This document shows positions 24,583-31,363 of a DNA stretch of 35,618 nucleotides, piece after piece. The number at the start of each line of letters is the position of its first letter. The stretch's first letter is position 1. This DNA is from a virus. The translations under genes were made by a program, and so were the position numbers. The notes beneath the pieces were generated by a model. That model saw only the letters and a list, made by a program, of their open reading frames with translations. It ran no database searches and was not told the origin of the DNA. The stretch is from the IMG/VR virus record IMGVR_UViG_3300035662_000089, positions 1 to 35,618 of that record. One strand, given 5' to 3'.

Positions 24583-25325
24583 TGGGCCACCTGCAGCATC
24601 TGCTCGATCGCCTTGGTGACGATCACCGGCTCCGGTGCCGTCGGCGTGAACCCTGCCCATTCGCACCACACATCGACGGCCCGGTGGGCGAGCTGCAAGC
24701 GCTCGGCGGCGTTGGCGGCGCTGGCGGCGGCGGCGAGTTTGGCGGCGTAGGCGGCGGCGTTGACGGCGTAGGCGGCGACGGCGTTTGCGGCGGCGGCGTA
24801 GGCGTTGGCGGCGTAGGCGGCGGCGGCGGCGGCGGCGTTGGCGGCGGCGGCGTAGGCGGCGGCGTTGGCGTTGGCGTTGGCGTTGGCGTTGGCGTTGGCG
24901 ATTCTGCACTGCTCGGCGGTCACCGTCCCATCGCACCAACCTTCTGCCGCTTCGATCGCTGCCAACGCTTCAGGCGCTGACGTCTGATGCAGCACCTGCC
25001 GGGCCTGATCGGCGGCAACCCGCACCCACACCCGCTGACGCTCCAACTCGGTCAGCGGATGGGTGCCGGTGCCGACGATGCGGTGCGCCAGGTCGAGCAC
25101 CTTCACCGAGCATGTCGGGCACAACAGGTCGCCGTCACGGTGCGTGCAGATCGAGTCGTTCACCCATTGCACAATCCGCGCCAACACCGAGTCGGCGCAC
25201 GCCGGCAGGTCGGTGATCATGGTGTCGCCGGACTCCCACGAGATGACGTTCATGGCGCAGCCCATGCCGCTGCCCGCCCGATGCGAGCCGACGGCAAGCC
25301 GGAGGGGATGGTCGACGGCGCTCAC
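24579..25325 (-). CDS. Ala/Asn/Tyr-repeat protein
   Basis: A 248-residue protein from GTG 25325 (GTGA overlap; an adjacent GTG at 25328 is also possible). The N-terminal part has CxxC (CPTC) and a helical stretch (VWVRVAADQARQVLHQ), then AAEGWCDGTVTAEQCRIA leads into about 70 residues built almost only of Ala with regularly spaced Asn and Tyr (NANANANANAN, AAAYAAAANAAAA). It ends in a helical segment (AAERLQLAHRAVDVWCEWAGF). Phage and actinobacterial proteins with the same helical lead-in followed by AAAWAAA/AAAYAAA repeats are known, but their function is not. The repeat would form a long alanine helix. Confidence 0.65.
   Translation of the reverse strand: MSAVDHPLRLAVGSHRAGSGMGCAMNVISWESGDTMITDLPACADSVLARIVQWVNDSICTHRDGDLLCPTCSVKVLDLAHRIVGTGTHPLTELERQRVWVRVAADQARQVLHQTSAPEALAAIEAAEGWCDGTVTAEQCRIANANANANANANAAAYAAAANAAAAAAAYAANAYAAAANAVAAYAVNAAAYAAKLAAAASAANAAERLQLAHRAVDVWCEWAGFTPTAPEPVIVTKAIEQMLQVAQ
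24861..24900. repeat. Hexanucleotide tandem repeat (GGCGTT)n
   Basis: Six perfect copies of GGCGTT plus GGCG in a row, encoding the Asn-Ala dipeptide run on the minus strand. It lies at the edge of a longer, imperfect GGCGGCG/GGCGTA repeat region from about 24700. Length changes by whole units would keep the reading frame. Confidence 0.9.
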
Positions 25326-25933
25326 CACGCCTCGTCTGCGGGTGCGGCGGCCGACGTGGTCGTCTTCGGGGCGTCGAGCGTGATGGCCGTGGCCTCGAGG
25401 TACGCCTTCTCGGCGGCGGCGATCGACGCAGCGTCGCTGCCCTCAACCAACTTCAGCGGGCCGTAGAAGCCGAGAGTGACGCCCTTCATGCGCAGCGCCA
25501 CGACGTCGGCCTGGTCGGTGATCTGGCCGCCGCGCAAGCCGCCCTCGCTGTCGTATGCCTGCGCGTACTCGGCGGTGATGCGCAGTTCGTCGCCGACACG
25601 GATCGAGCCGTTGCGGTGGGTCTTGCGGGCCTCGATCCAGGCGCCGAGCCCGGCGCCCTTGAGGATGACGCGCACCGGCGTGCCAACGGCGGGCACCCAC
25701 TGGTCGTCGCCCTTGCCGCACGGTGCGGTCGTGCCCTCCATTGCCAGGCCGTGCACGACGAGTTCCTGGCGGGGCTTGCCGGTCTTGGGGTTGATGACGT
25801 CGGCGCCGTCCTTCTTGATCGGGCGCTGCTCGAAGCGGACGATGGCGAGGCGGGTGCGCTCGCCGATCGCCGTGCGCTTCATCACCGGTGTCGTCGGGGC
25901 GTTGTTCCGGTCTTCGGGGATGTCGATGGGCAT
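25322..25933 (-). CDS. Putative ssDNA-binding / recombination-associated protein
   Basis: A 203-residue protein with an AGGGAG ribosome-binding site before ATG 25933. It looks beta-rich in the centre (RLAIVRFEQRPI, PVRVILKGAGLGAWIEARK, GDELRITAEYAQAYD), as in OB-fold proteins, and ends in an Ala-rich tail finishing PADEAW, like the acidic tip of some SSB proteins. Genes of this kind often sit next to phage Cas4-like exonucleases. No definite motif was recognised, so ssDNA binding is inferred from the position and fold-like pattern. The tail is coupled to the repeat-rich gene by overlap. Confidence 0.5.
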   Translation of the reverse strand: MPIDIPEDRNNAPTTPVMKRTAIGERTRLAIVRFEQRPIKKDGADVINPKTGKPRQELVVHGLAMEGTTAPCGKGDDQWVPAVGTPVRVILKGAGLGAWIEARKTHRNGSIRVGDELRITAEYAQAYDSEGGLRGGQITDQADVVALRMKGVTLGFYGPLKLVEGSDAASIAAAEKAYLEATAITLDAPKTTTSAAAPADEAW

Positions 25934-26004
25934 TGCAGGTATCTCCCTGTCATGTTTGTGATGTTTGGTTGTTGGGATTCGCTCAACTGGCAGCGATGTG
26001 GTTG
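25934..26004 (-). other. 71-bp gap before possible SSB gene
   Basis: Between the exonuclease stop and the next ATG, the minus strand contains the ribosome-binding site AGGGAG 9 bases before ATG 25933 and is locally A+C rich. No convincing -35/-10 pair is seen. Confidence 0.4.
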
Positions 26005-27669
26005 TCAGGCCCAGGTGCCGCCGAGTCGCTCGGCGGCCTGGTCTGCGGTGAGCGGCCGGTCAACCAGCCGCATCACTCCGGTGTCGCCGAAAGCGAGCGT
26101 CATGCGCCCCTCGACGAAGGTTTCGCAGGCGGTCTGGAAGGTCAGCGCCTCCGTCCACCCGAGTGCAGCGATCGCCGCACCAGCGGGCAGCGATCCCTGC
26201 AGCGGCTCGTCGGAGTCGAGCGCGAACGCTGCAGCGGCACGCACCAGGTCGTCGTCCATGCAGTCGTTCAGCGCCAACTCAATCAGTCCCCGCACGATGC
26301 GAGTGCTGCGGGTCGTCTTGCGCTCGGCGAGGTGGAACGACGCCACAGCGCGCGACTGGTCGGCGAGCGCAGCGATCCATGCCCGCTGCACGTCGTCGAG
26401 CGCAGCGTGCAACTCACGCATCTGCACCATGCGCCCCTCGCCCGCAGGCTCACCCTCATCGGGCACCACCCGGGCACGCACCTCGGCGACGTCCACGGTG
26501 CGCAGCGGCGCAGGCTCGGCCGGCAGATCGGCGAACGGTGCCGAAGTGATCGTCTCGGCCTGCTCGACGATCTGCTGGATCCGGTCGAGCTGCTCGGCGG
26601 TGTGGCCGCCCTCGGACAGTTTCGGACAGCCAACGGGCCACGCCTCGCGAACCCGCTGGGCCACATCGGGCGACAGGGCGGCGATGGTGCGCAACCGGTC
26701 GACGAGGTTGGCGGCACGATCCGGCAGGTCGGGTGCGGGCGGCGCAAATGTTGGAGTTTCCCTACCCTTGATCGGCCACGGCTTGCCGACCGGCTTGCGC
26801 TCTTTCAGCCGTGCCGTCCACCAGGCGTGCCGGGCTCGCCAGTTGGGCGCAGCGTCGCTGATATCGATCGGGTACGACCGGGCACCGTCAGGGCGGATCG
26901 ACACGATGAGCCCGCCAGTAACCTCGGGGATCTCCTGGCGCTCGGCGCCGTGGTCGCCTTGCACGATCATGTAATCGGCGGTGACACCAGCGGCGACCTG
27001 CTCGGCCTCCTCGGGGTAAGCACCGTGCTCGCTGTCCTCGCCTCGGGACTTCCAGTCGATCGCCCACAGCAGGCCGTCGATCCGCAGCAAGCCGTCGGGC
27101 GTGCCGCCGTAGCCAGCGATGTATTCACCGCTCAGCGGACAGAACATCTGGCGCTTGATAACCACGTACTCGGCGGCGATCAGCTCCGGCTGGTGCTGGT
27201 CGAACCAGGCGTCGACAGCTGGCATGTACTCGTGGCCGGGAGCGCCGACCGGGATGCGCCAGTCGGAGCCGTGCAACTTGGCCTCGCAGTAGAGGTGCAC
27301 GTTGGTGCCGCGCAGCGCCGCGGCGCTCAGGCCCAACTTGTTGATGGCCTTGAGTGCCTCATACCGCTCGGCGGCGCTCATGCCGTCGAACCGGGTGGGG
27401 CGCTGCTCGAGCGCCTCGTTCACTCGCTTGAGAGCGACGAACGACCAGTCGCTACCGCTGGCCTTCTTGATCGTCGAGATGGACGGCACCGAACCATCCC
27501 ACGCCGCCCAGCACCGGTCACCGGGCAGCGGGTCGCAGTACCAGCGGTCGCCATAGCGGCCGACCTTGATGCGGAAGTGATCGGCGTCGGCCGGGCCAAG
27601 CAGCGACGAACCGCTGCGCTGAAACGGCTTACCCTGGCCAGTGGCCAGCATGAACGGGTCAGCGCTCAC
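26005..27669 (-). CDS. RecB/Cas4-like PD-(D/E)XK exonuclease
   Basis: A 554-residue protein starting at GTG 27669 (GTGA overlap). Residues 121-230 carry the RecB/Cas4 nuclease motifs: GTNVH (121-125), AEYVV with Glu167, GGTPDG with Asp192, IDWKSR with Asp205 and Lys207, and EEAEQVAAG with Gln224. This arrangement defines the family, whose phage members degrade or resect double-stranded DNA for recombination. The C-terminal half is helical and unassigned; it lacks an iron-sulphur Cys cluster like that of Cas4. The next gene may encode its DNA-binding partner. Nuclease assignment is good; polarity and partner are inferred. Confidence 0.8.
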   Translation of the reverse strand: MSADPFMLATGQGKPFQRSGSSLLGPADADHFRIKVGRYGDRWYCDPLPGDRCWAAWDGSVPSISTIKKASGSDWSFVALKRVNEALEQRPTRFDGMSAAERYEALKAINKLGLSAAALRGTNVHLYCEAKLHGSDWRIPVGAPGHEYMPAVDAWFDQHQPELIAAEYVVIKRQMFCPLSGEYIAGYGGTPDGLLRIDGLLWAIDWKSRGEDSEHGAYPEEAEQVAAGVTADYMIVQGDHGAERQEIPEVTGGLIVSIRPDGARSYPIDISDAAPNWRARHAWWTARLKERKPVGKPWPIKGRETPTFAPPAPDLPDRAANLVDRLRTIAALSPDVAQRVREAWPVGCPKLSEGGHTAEQLDRIQQIVEQAETITSAPFADLPAEPAPLRTVDVAEVRARVVPDEGEPAGEGRMVQMRELHAALDDVQRAWIAALADQSRAVASFHLAERKTTRSTRIVRGLIELALNDCMDDDLVRAAAAFALDSDEPLQGSLPAGAAIAALGWTEALTFQTACETFVEGRMTLAFGDTGVMRLVDRPLTADQAAERLGGTWA

Positions 27670-27851
27670 CGCCCGCACCCCCCACGCCGCTCGCTGATGA
27701 CGATGTTCCACAGCCGGTCAAGGTCGGCGGCACGCTCGTCGAGCTGGTCGGACCAGTCCTGCAGCGCCTGGCGCTGCTCGCCGAGCCGCCACAGGGTGAC
27801 GGCCAGGCCGAGCTGCACGCCGGCGGCGAAGGTGAGGACGTACCAGATCAC
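27666..27851 (-). CDS. Small membrane protein with coiled coil, 61 aa
   Basis: GTG 27851 overlaps the upstream stop (GTGA). An N-terminal membrane segment (IWYVLTFAAGVQLGLAVTLW) is followed by a polar helix with heptad-like spacing (QRQALQDWSDQLDERAADLDRLW). The plan resembles Rz-type inner-membrane spanins, but actinobacterial hosts have no Gram-negative outer membrane to bridge, so that role is not claimed. Function unknown. Confidence 0.55.
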   Translation of the reverse strand: MIWYVLTFAAGVQLGLAVTLWRLGEQRQALQDWSDQLDERAADLDRLWNIVISERRGGCGR

Positions 27852-28114
27852 GCCACACCTCCGTCAGGGTCGATCACGCCAGGGCGCTGCAACCGGGACG
27901 GACTCCCGGGAACGCCCTGGCGGCCTGCACCGGCTGGGGATGTGCCGGTGCGGCGAAGGTGGTGGTCGAGACGGTCGCCGGCGTCACGGACGAACTGCAC
28001 GTCGGAGGCGGCGAGTGCCGCCAGGATCAGCCGCACATCGAGCGGCGACAGTTCATCGACCGACCAATCGTAGGGTCGGCGGCGACGGGGCCGGAGGTTG
28101 ACAACGTGGCTCAC
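27848..28114 (-). CDS. Hypothetical protein, 88 aa
   Basis: Starts at GTG 28114 in a GTGA overlap. It has a basic N-terminus (NLRPRRRRPYDWSVDELS), a helical centre (LDVRLILAALAASDVQFVRDAGDRLDHHLRR) and a Gly/Pro-rich tail. No family or catalytic motif is recognised. It is coupled to the genes on both sides by overlaps. Confidence 0.5.
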   Translation of the reverse strand: MSHVVNLRPRRRRPYDWSVDELSPLDVRLILAALAASDVQFVRDAGDRLDHHLRRTGTSPAGAGRQGVPGSPSRLQRPGVIDPDGGVA

Positions 28115-28509
28115 GATGCACACCACCGCGTGCGCTTCGTCGTCCACGGCTGCCAGCCGCAGCCCATCTGCTGCTCGGCCCGGTCGAACAGTTGCCGGGC
28201 GACGGCCAGGTTCGTCGCCGGATCGAACAGGCGGTCGAAGTCGCCGTCGACCAGCGGGCGCACCCATGAGCGATGGGCACGCATGTTCAGTTGCATCAGC
28301 CCGTAACTGTCATCCCGGCCCCGGCCGTTGTGCGCCGTGGGCGTGCAGCGGGATTCGCGCCAGATGATGGCGTCGAGCCGTGGCCAGTCGGCCTCCGACC
28401 AGCCGGCGTCGAGCGCCGTCTGACGGAACTCGGGGCAGCGGTCGGCGGTGGTGCTGGTCGGCGCCGAGCAGTGGCCGAGCAGCAAGGTGAGAGCGGCCAG
28501 AGCCTTCAT
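28111..28509 (-). CDS. Secreted lytic transglycosylase (SLT/lysozyme-like)
   Basis: A 132-residue protein with an N-terminal signal-like segment (MKALAALTLLLGHCSAPTST) and a compact lysozyme-like domain. DAIIWRESRC (46-55) carries the expected catalytic Glu52, and SYGLMQLN (68-75) matches the SxGLMQ motif of goose-type/SLT transglycosylases, which cleave the MurNAc-GlcNAc bond. ATG 28509 lies in an ATGA overlap. It is a second murein hydrolase, about 3.7 kb from the endolysin and not next to tail genes. The signal segment suggests export on its own, perhaps for lysis or for changing the wall early. Cys14 may be a lipid-attachment site, but the lipobox is poor. Confidence 0.75.
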   Translation of the reverse strand: MKALAALTLLLGHCSAPTSTTADRCPEFRQTALDAGWSEADWPRLDAIIWRESRCTPTAHNGRGRDDSYGLMQLNMRAHRSWVRPLVDGDFDRLFDPATNLAVARQLFDRAEQQMGCGWQPWTTKRTRWCAS

Positions 28510-28542
28510 CGGTCGCACCAGCGCAGCCACACGTAGGCGGCG
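28506..28542. repeat. 37-bp direct repeat, copy 2
   Basis: Exact match to 29344-29380, 838 bp away. On the minus strand it covers the end of the 21-residue frame and the ATG of the lytic transglycosylase gene, just as copy 1 covers the ATG of the DpdA-like gene. Confidence 0.9.
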
Positions 28543-28571
28543 AGCAGCATCGTGAACGGTTGGCGGCTCAT
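28506..28571 (-). CDS. Tiny protein, 21 aa, duplicate C-terminus
   Basis: A 21-codon frame from ATG 28571 (ATGA overlap with the DpdA-like stop) to TGA at 28508-28506, overlapping the start of the lytic transglycosylase. The last eleven residues, AAYVWLRWCDR, are identical to those of the 31-residue gene because both lie in the 37-bp repeat. It may be a by-product of the duplication that keeps translational coupling intact rather than a functional protein. Confidence 0.35.
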   Translation of the reverse strand: MSRQPFTMLLAAYVWLRWCDR

Positions 28572-29347
28572 CGCAACACCAACTGCATCTGTGCATCGGT
28601 GATCGCCGACGAGGTCACGCTGTCGCGCCATGCAAGGGCGTGCGGCAGGCAGTTAGCGCACGACGAAACGGCAGTGTGCGGACAGGGCTTGATTCGACGG
28701 CCGCCGTAACTCCAAGCCATCGAGTCGCACGACGCAAGCATGGACCCGTAACGCCGGATGCCCGCACCCTTCACGCCGAAGCCGTGCAGACGCAGCCCAC
28801 CACTTGCCAGCGTTGACACAATCGCGCCGATTTCGGCGGTTGCTTCACGGCGGCAAACAGAGCCGACCCCGACCGTCGACTCGGAGCGCAGGTCGACCCC
28901 GGCCGCGTCGTACATGCGAGCGTGCGCCTCGTAGTCCTCTAGGCGCCAACCTTGCAGCACTGGCACGAACGGCACGTCGGGCGCCATGTCGCGCAGTGTG
29001 AGGAAGTTCTCCGTCGTCCATTGCTGGTGCGCCTTGACTGTGCCGCCGAGCCACGCCTTGGCGCGCTCAAGAATCCACGGCTCGCACATCGCGTCTTGCG
29101 GGGCGCACCAGTCAAGCGACCCGATCTCGTCGCGATAGCGACGACACGCAGCGACGTAAGCGGCGGGCGCTTCACGCCACCGCCCGTGCATCGACAGTTC
29201 GGTGAACCCCCCCGAATCGAGCGCCCACCGAGAGCGTGCGATCGGGAGCGTGCGGCGGCCCTTCAGCCGATTGTGCGACACGAACAGCGGCACGTCGACC
29301 GTGGCCAACCAGTGCGGCATGTGTGTCCCGAGGTAGAACGTCGTCAT
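28568..29347 (-). CDS. dpdA: DpdA-like 7-deazaguanine DNA transglycosylase (TGT superfamily)
   Basis: A 259-residue protein related to tRNA-guanine transglycosylase. DpdA proteins exchange guanine in DNA for a 7-deazaguanine such as preQ0, protecting phage DNA from restriction. The start FYLGTHMPHWLATVDVPLFV, ALDSGGFTEL (42-51, with the nucleophile/base Asp44), CAPQDAMCEPW (81-91), PFVPVLQGW (126-134), VGVGSVCRRE (159-168) and HGFGVKG (188-194) match the short DpdA-like group in actinobacteria and their phages. C222, C230 and C233 with a nearby His resemble the zinc site. ATG 29347 overlaps the upstream stop. No preQ0 synthesis genes are visible here. Family assignment is strong; DNA rather than RNA as substrate is inferred. 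Confidence 0.8.
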   Translation of the reverse strand: MTTFYLGTHMPHWLATVDVPLFVSHNRLKGRRTLPIARSRWALDSGGFTELSMHGRWREAPAAYVAACRRYRDEIGSLDWCAPQDAMCEPWILERAKAWLGGTVKAHQQWTTENFLTLRDMAPDVPFVPVLQGWRLEDYEAHARMYDAAGVDLRSESTVGVGSVCRREATAEIGAIVSTLASGGLRLHGFGVKGAGIRRYGSMLASCDSMAWSYGGRRIKPCPHTAVSSCANCLPHALAWRDSVTSSAITDAQMQLVLR

Positions 29348-29380
29348 CGGTCGCACCAGCGCAGCCACACGTAGGCGGCG
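29344..29380. repeat. 37-bp direct repeat, copy 1
   Basis: Identical over 37 bases to 28506-28542. On the minus strand it covers the end of the 31-residue gene and the ATG of the DpdA-like gene. Together the two copies bracket the DpdA-like gene and the 21-residue gene. Confidence 0.9.
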
Positions 29381-29439
29381 GCGGAGCCGATGAGCAGGCA
29401 GGCCACGGCGGCGAGCCGATCAGACCAGGCGGCGATCAC
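29344..29439 (-). CDS. Tiny membrane protein, 31 aa
   Basis: A 31-codon frame from GTG 29439 (GTGA overlap with the gene upstream) to TGA at 29346-29344, which itself overlaps the DpdA-like start (ATGA). It holds one membrane-like segment (LAAVACLLIGSAAAYVWL) and ends AAYVWLRWCDR. The same eleven residues end another tiny gene at 28571-28506, encoded by an exact 37-bp repeat. Its size makes it uncertain on its own, but the paired overlaps and membrane segment support it. Function unknown. Confidence 0.5.
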   Translation of the reverse strand: MIAAWSDRLAAVACLLIGSAAAYVWLRWCDR

Positions 29440-29681
29440 TGGGTCACCTCCGGCAGCGGTGCCATCACGGCCCGCATGTCGGCGATGCGCACGTCGCCGA
29501 GCACGTCGGACAGACCCTCGATCAGTTGCACCAGTTCGGCGGTGGTGGCGACGAGCGCCACGCTGCCGATGCCGAGCGAGATGTAGTGCCGGGCGCCGTG
29601 GTTGTGCTGCACGACCGAGGGCGGCCGGTGCGCCCGGCCGCCGTGGCTGGTGAAATGGCCGTCGATCTGCGGGCCGTTCAC
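29436..29681 (-). CDS. Hypothetical protein, 81 aa
   Basis: Begins at GTG 29681 after the gene-free gap. The N-terminal part is His and Gly rich (HFTSHGGRAHRPPSVVQHNH), followed by a hydrophobic stretch (ISLGIGSVALVATTAELVQL) and an amphipathic helix. The sequence ARHYISLGIGSVALVATTAE reads like a small alpha/beta protein in which a beta strand leads into a helix. No family is recognised. It opens the cluster containing the DpdA-like gene and overlaps the 31-residue membrane gene by GTGA. The start is uncertain because no strong ribosome-binding site is visible. Confidence 0.5.
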   Translation of the reverse strand: MNGPQIDGHFTSHGGRAHRPPSVVQHNHGARHYISLGIGSVALVATTAELVQLIEGLSDVLGDVRIADMRAVMAPLPEVTQ

Positions 29682-29877
29682 GACGCCACCGCTCTGGTGT
29701 CGGCTTGGATAATGGCGGTCAGAGCGTCAGCCCCTCCGGTTGGTGTGTTCCCCACGGGAGAGACTCTGCACCAGATTTAGCCATTCGTCAAGAGGGAATG
29801 TCAGAAAAACGCCAACAGCCCCCCGCCTTGTGGCGAGGGGCGTGACGTCGCACAGCTCAGGGGGCGCTGCGAGCGAT
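29682..29877 (-). promoter_or_regulatory. 196-bp gap with terminator and weak promoter candidate
   Basis: One of the largest gene-free stretches in the window, and more A+T rich than its surroundings. Besides the hairpin near 29830, the minus strand has TTGACG at 29791-29786, and 17 bases later CAGAGT at 29768-29763, which only partly fits the actinobacterial TANNNT -10 pattern. A promoter for the genes from 29681 onward is expected here because a terminator precedes them, but the match is weak. Confidence 0.3.
29818..29841 (-). terminator. Candidate intrinsic terminator
   Basis: A stem of ten positions with one mismatch (29818-29827 with 29832-29841) and a TTGT loop lies in the gap after the 58-residue gene. 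Read on the minus strand it is followed, after about eight bases, by five T residues (29809-29805). The T-run is farther from the stem than in ideal terminators, so it may be a weak terminator. Confidence 0.5.
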
Positions 29878-30054
29878 TCAGTTGTGAGGCGGTAGCAGGT
29901 CGTACACGGCCATAAGGTCGCGACGGTGCTGCTCTAGCCGTCGGCGCTGGGCATCAGCGCTGACCAGCAGTCGCTCCAGCGACAGCAGGTCGATGCTCGT
30001 CAGGCCGTGGCTCCGGGCGTCGGCGACGAGGGCCGCCAGGGCGTGCTCGATCAC
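29878..30054 (-). CDS. Hypothetical protein, 58 aa, helical
   Basis: A short protein starting at GTG 30054 in a GTGA overlap. It is almost entirely helical in appearance (HALAALVADARSHGL, then LLSLERLLVSADAQRRRLEQ) with a leucine-rich coiled-coil-like centre and the end LLPPHN. No family is recognised. It is the last gene before a 196-bp gap with a terminator-like hairpin, so it probably ends this transcription unit. Confidence 0.55.
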   Translation of the reverse strand: MIEHALAALVADARSHGLTSIDLLSLERLLVSADAQRRRLEQHRRDLMAVYDLLPPHN

Positions 30055-30284
30055 AGCTCCGTCACCTCCATCACCATGCCGTCGGGGATGTGGATGATGT
30101 GGTCGAGCGCACCGTCGTCGCCGATCGACTGGGCGAGCGAGACGTGGCCGGGCTTCGGCTCGATGCGCCACCCGACCGTCGTCACCCGGTAGGGCTCGGC
30201 GTCGATGTCGGCGGGCAGTACCCAGCCGCCCGCACGGTCAGCGTGAGCGTCGTGCCAGACGACGGCGATGGCGGTGCCGGTCAC
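30051..30284 (-). CDS. Hypothetical protein, 77 aa
   Basis: Starts at GTG 30284, which overlaps the upstream stop (GTGA) and is preceded by GGAGGG. The protein has a hydrophobic start (TGTAIAVVWHDAHADRAGGW) and otherwise mixed beta-like sequence ending MVMEVTEL. No family or motif is recognised. It is coupled to the phosphoesterase upstream and to the 58-residue gene downstream by GTGA overlaps, so it belongs to the same operon. Confidence 0.6.
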   Translation of the reverse strand: MTGTAIAVVWHDAHADRAGGWVLPADIDAEPYRVTTVGWRIEPKPGHVSLAQSIGDDGALDHIIHIPDGMVMEVTEL

Positions 30285-31363
30285 CAGCCCTCCTTCGCAC
30301 GGTCCTGGGCGTAGATCGGCGCCATCCATGTGCGGCCACGCTCCGGCGTCATCAGCCACAGCGCCTGCGCCGGTTCCTGAAAGCCGAAGTTCGACACGGC
30401 GGCGTACTCGTCGTAGCCGACGAGTGAGCCGTTGATGATGAAGTTCGGTCCCCACGTCAACTGGTGCCAGTGCCCCATGACGAGCAGGTCGTACGGCTGC
30501 TGCACGGCCGCGTAGCGGGCACGCTTGCGGGCGTCGAGCCGCATGATCGGCGGCCAGATACCACCGATGCCAGAGCCGCCGGTCACTTGGTCGCCGTGCG
30601 TCACACAGACCGTGTGGCCGTAGGACTGCACCAGGGCGTCGGCCGAGTCGGCGATGTCGAACGTGATCCGGTTGTCCTTGCGGAACTCTCGGGCGAGCAG
30701 GTGGCCGGTGAACCAGTCCCAGTTCGTCCGGGCGCGGAACTTGGCCATCGGCTTGCGAGTCGTGCGGCCGTGGTTGCCGACGACGACAGGGACGTGCACC
30801 TTGCCGAACTCGTCGGCGAGCAGCGACAGCGCAGCGGCGAGCTGGTCGCTCCAGTGCAGTACCGAACCCATGATGGTGTCGGCGTTGGTGTGCTTCAGTT
30901 CCTCGTGGATGTCACCGGCGTACAGGTCGCCGGCCAGCGGCACCACGATCCCGTCGTAGGCGACGCCGGTCCAGTAGTCCCGGCAGACCTTCACCGTGTG
31001 CTCGACCGTGGTGCGCAACCGCATTTCGGCGATGGCGCGGTCGTACTTGTTGACGCCACCGATCTGCGCCGGGTCGACGACCTCGTCGAAGTGCAGGTCG
31101 CTCAGCAGCAGCCACGGCGTACCGCTGTGGGCGCTGGCCTTGCGAGGCGAGCGCATCCACTTCGGCGGCTCGGCCGGGCGTGCCTTGTCGAGCCGGAGCA
31201 TCGCCGACAGTTCCTGCTCGGCCCGGCGGCGCGCCTCGTTGGCGACCTCGAGCTGGTGCATGGCGTCGGCGTGCTTGCGCTTGAGGTCGTCGACCTGTTG
31301 GCGGTCGACCGTGCTCGCCGCCAGCACGGCGTCGATGTCAGGCGTGGCCACGACTACCCACAC
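30281..31363 (-). CDS. Calcineurin-like metallophosphoesterase
   Basis: A protein of about 360 residues with all metallophosphoesterase motifs in order: SDLHFD (88-93), GD (145-146), GNHGR (196-200), THGD (255-258) and GHWH (297-300). These residues bind two metal ions in phosphodiesterases and Mre11/SbcD-type nucleases. Residues 12-60 are a charged predicted coiled coil before the catalytic domain. GTG at 31363 and an in-frame GTG at 31351 are both possible starts; neither has a strong ribosome-binding site. Phage members of this family are often called Mre11-like nucleases, but a nucleotide or protein phosphodiesterase is also possible. No SbcC-like partner is visible. Confidence 0.8.
   Translation of the reverse strand: MWVVVATPDIDAVLAASTVDRQQVDDLKRKHADAMHQLEVANEARRRAEQELSAMLRLDKARPAEPPKWMRSPRKASAHSGTPWLLLSDLHFDEVVDPAQIGGVNKYDRAIAEMRLRTTVEHTVKVCRDYWTGVAYDGIVVPLAGDLYAGDIHEELKHTNADTIMGSVLHWSDQLAAALSLLADEFGKVHVPVVVGNHGRTTRKPMAKFRARTNWDWFTGHLLAREFRKDNRITFDIADSADALVQSYGHTVCVTHGDQVTGGSGIGGIWPPIMRLDARKRARYAAVQQPYDLLVMGHWHQLTWGPNFIINGSLVGYDEYAAVSNFGFQEPAQALWLMTPERGRTWMAPIYAQDRAKEGW

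Noticed and set aside
24700-24905. CRISPR-like or microsatellite array
   Set aside because: There are no spacer-repeat units. The repeats are codons of an alanine-rich protein in an intact frame.
27666-27851. Rz-like spanin
   Set aside because: Membrane segment plus coiled coil fit in outline, but an actinobacterial host has no Gram-negative outer membrane and the gene is far from the lysis cassette.
25888-28101. Long open frame on the plus strand (737 codons)
   Set aside because: It lies opposite the exonuclease and SSB-like genes. Its sequence is Arg/Gly/Val/His rich with no family features, a normal by-product of high-G+C coding on the other strand.
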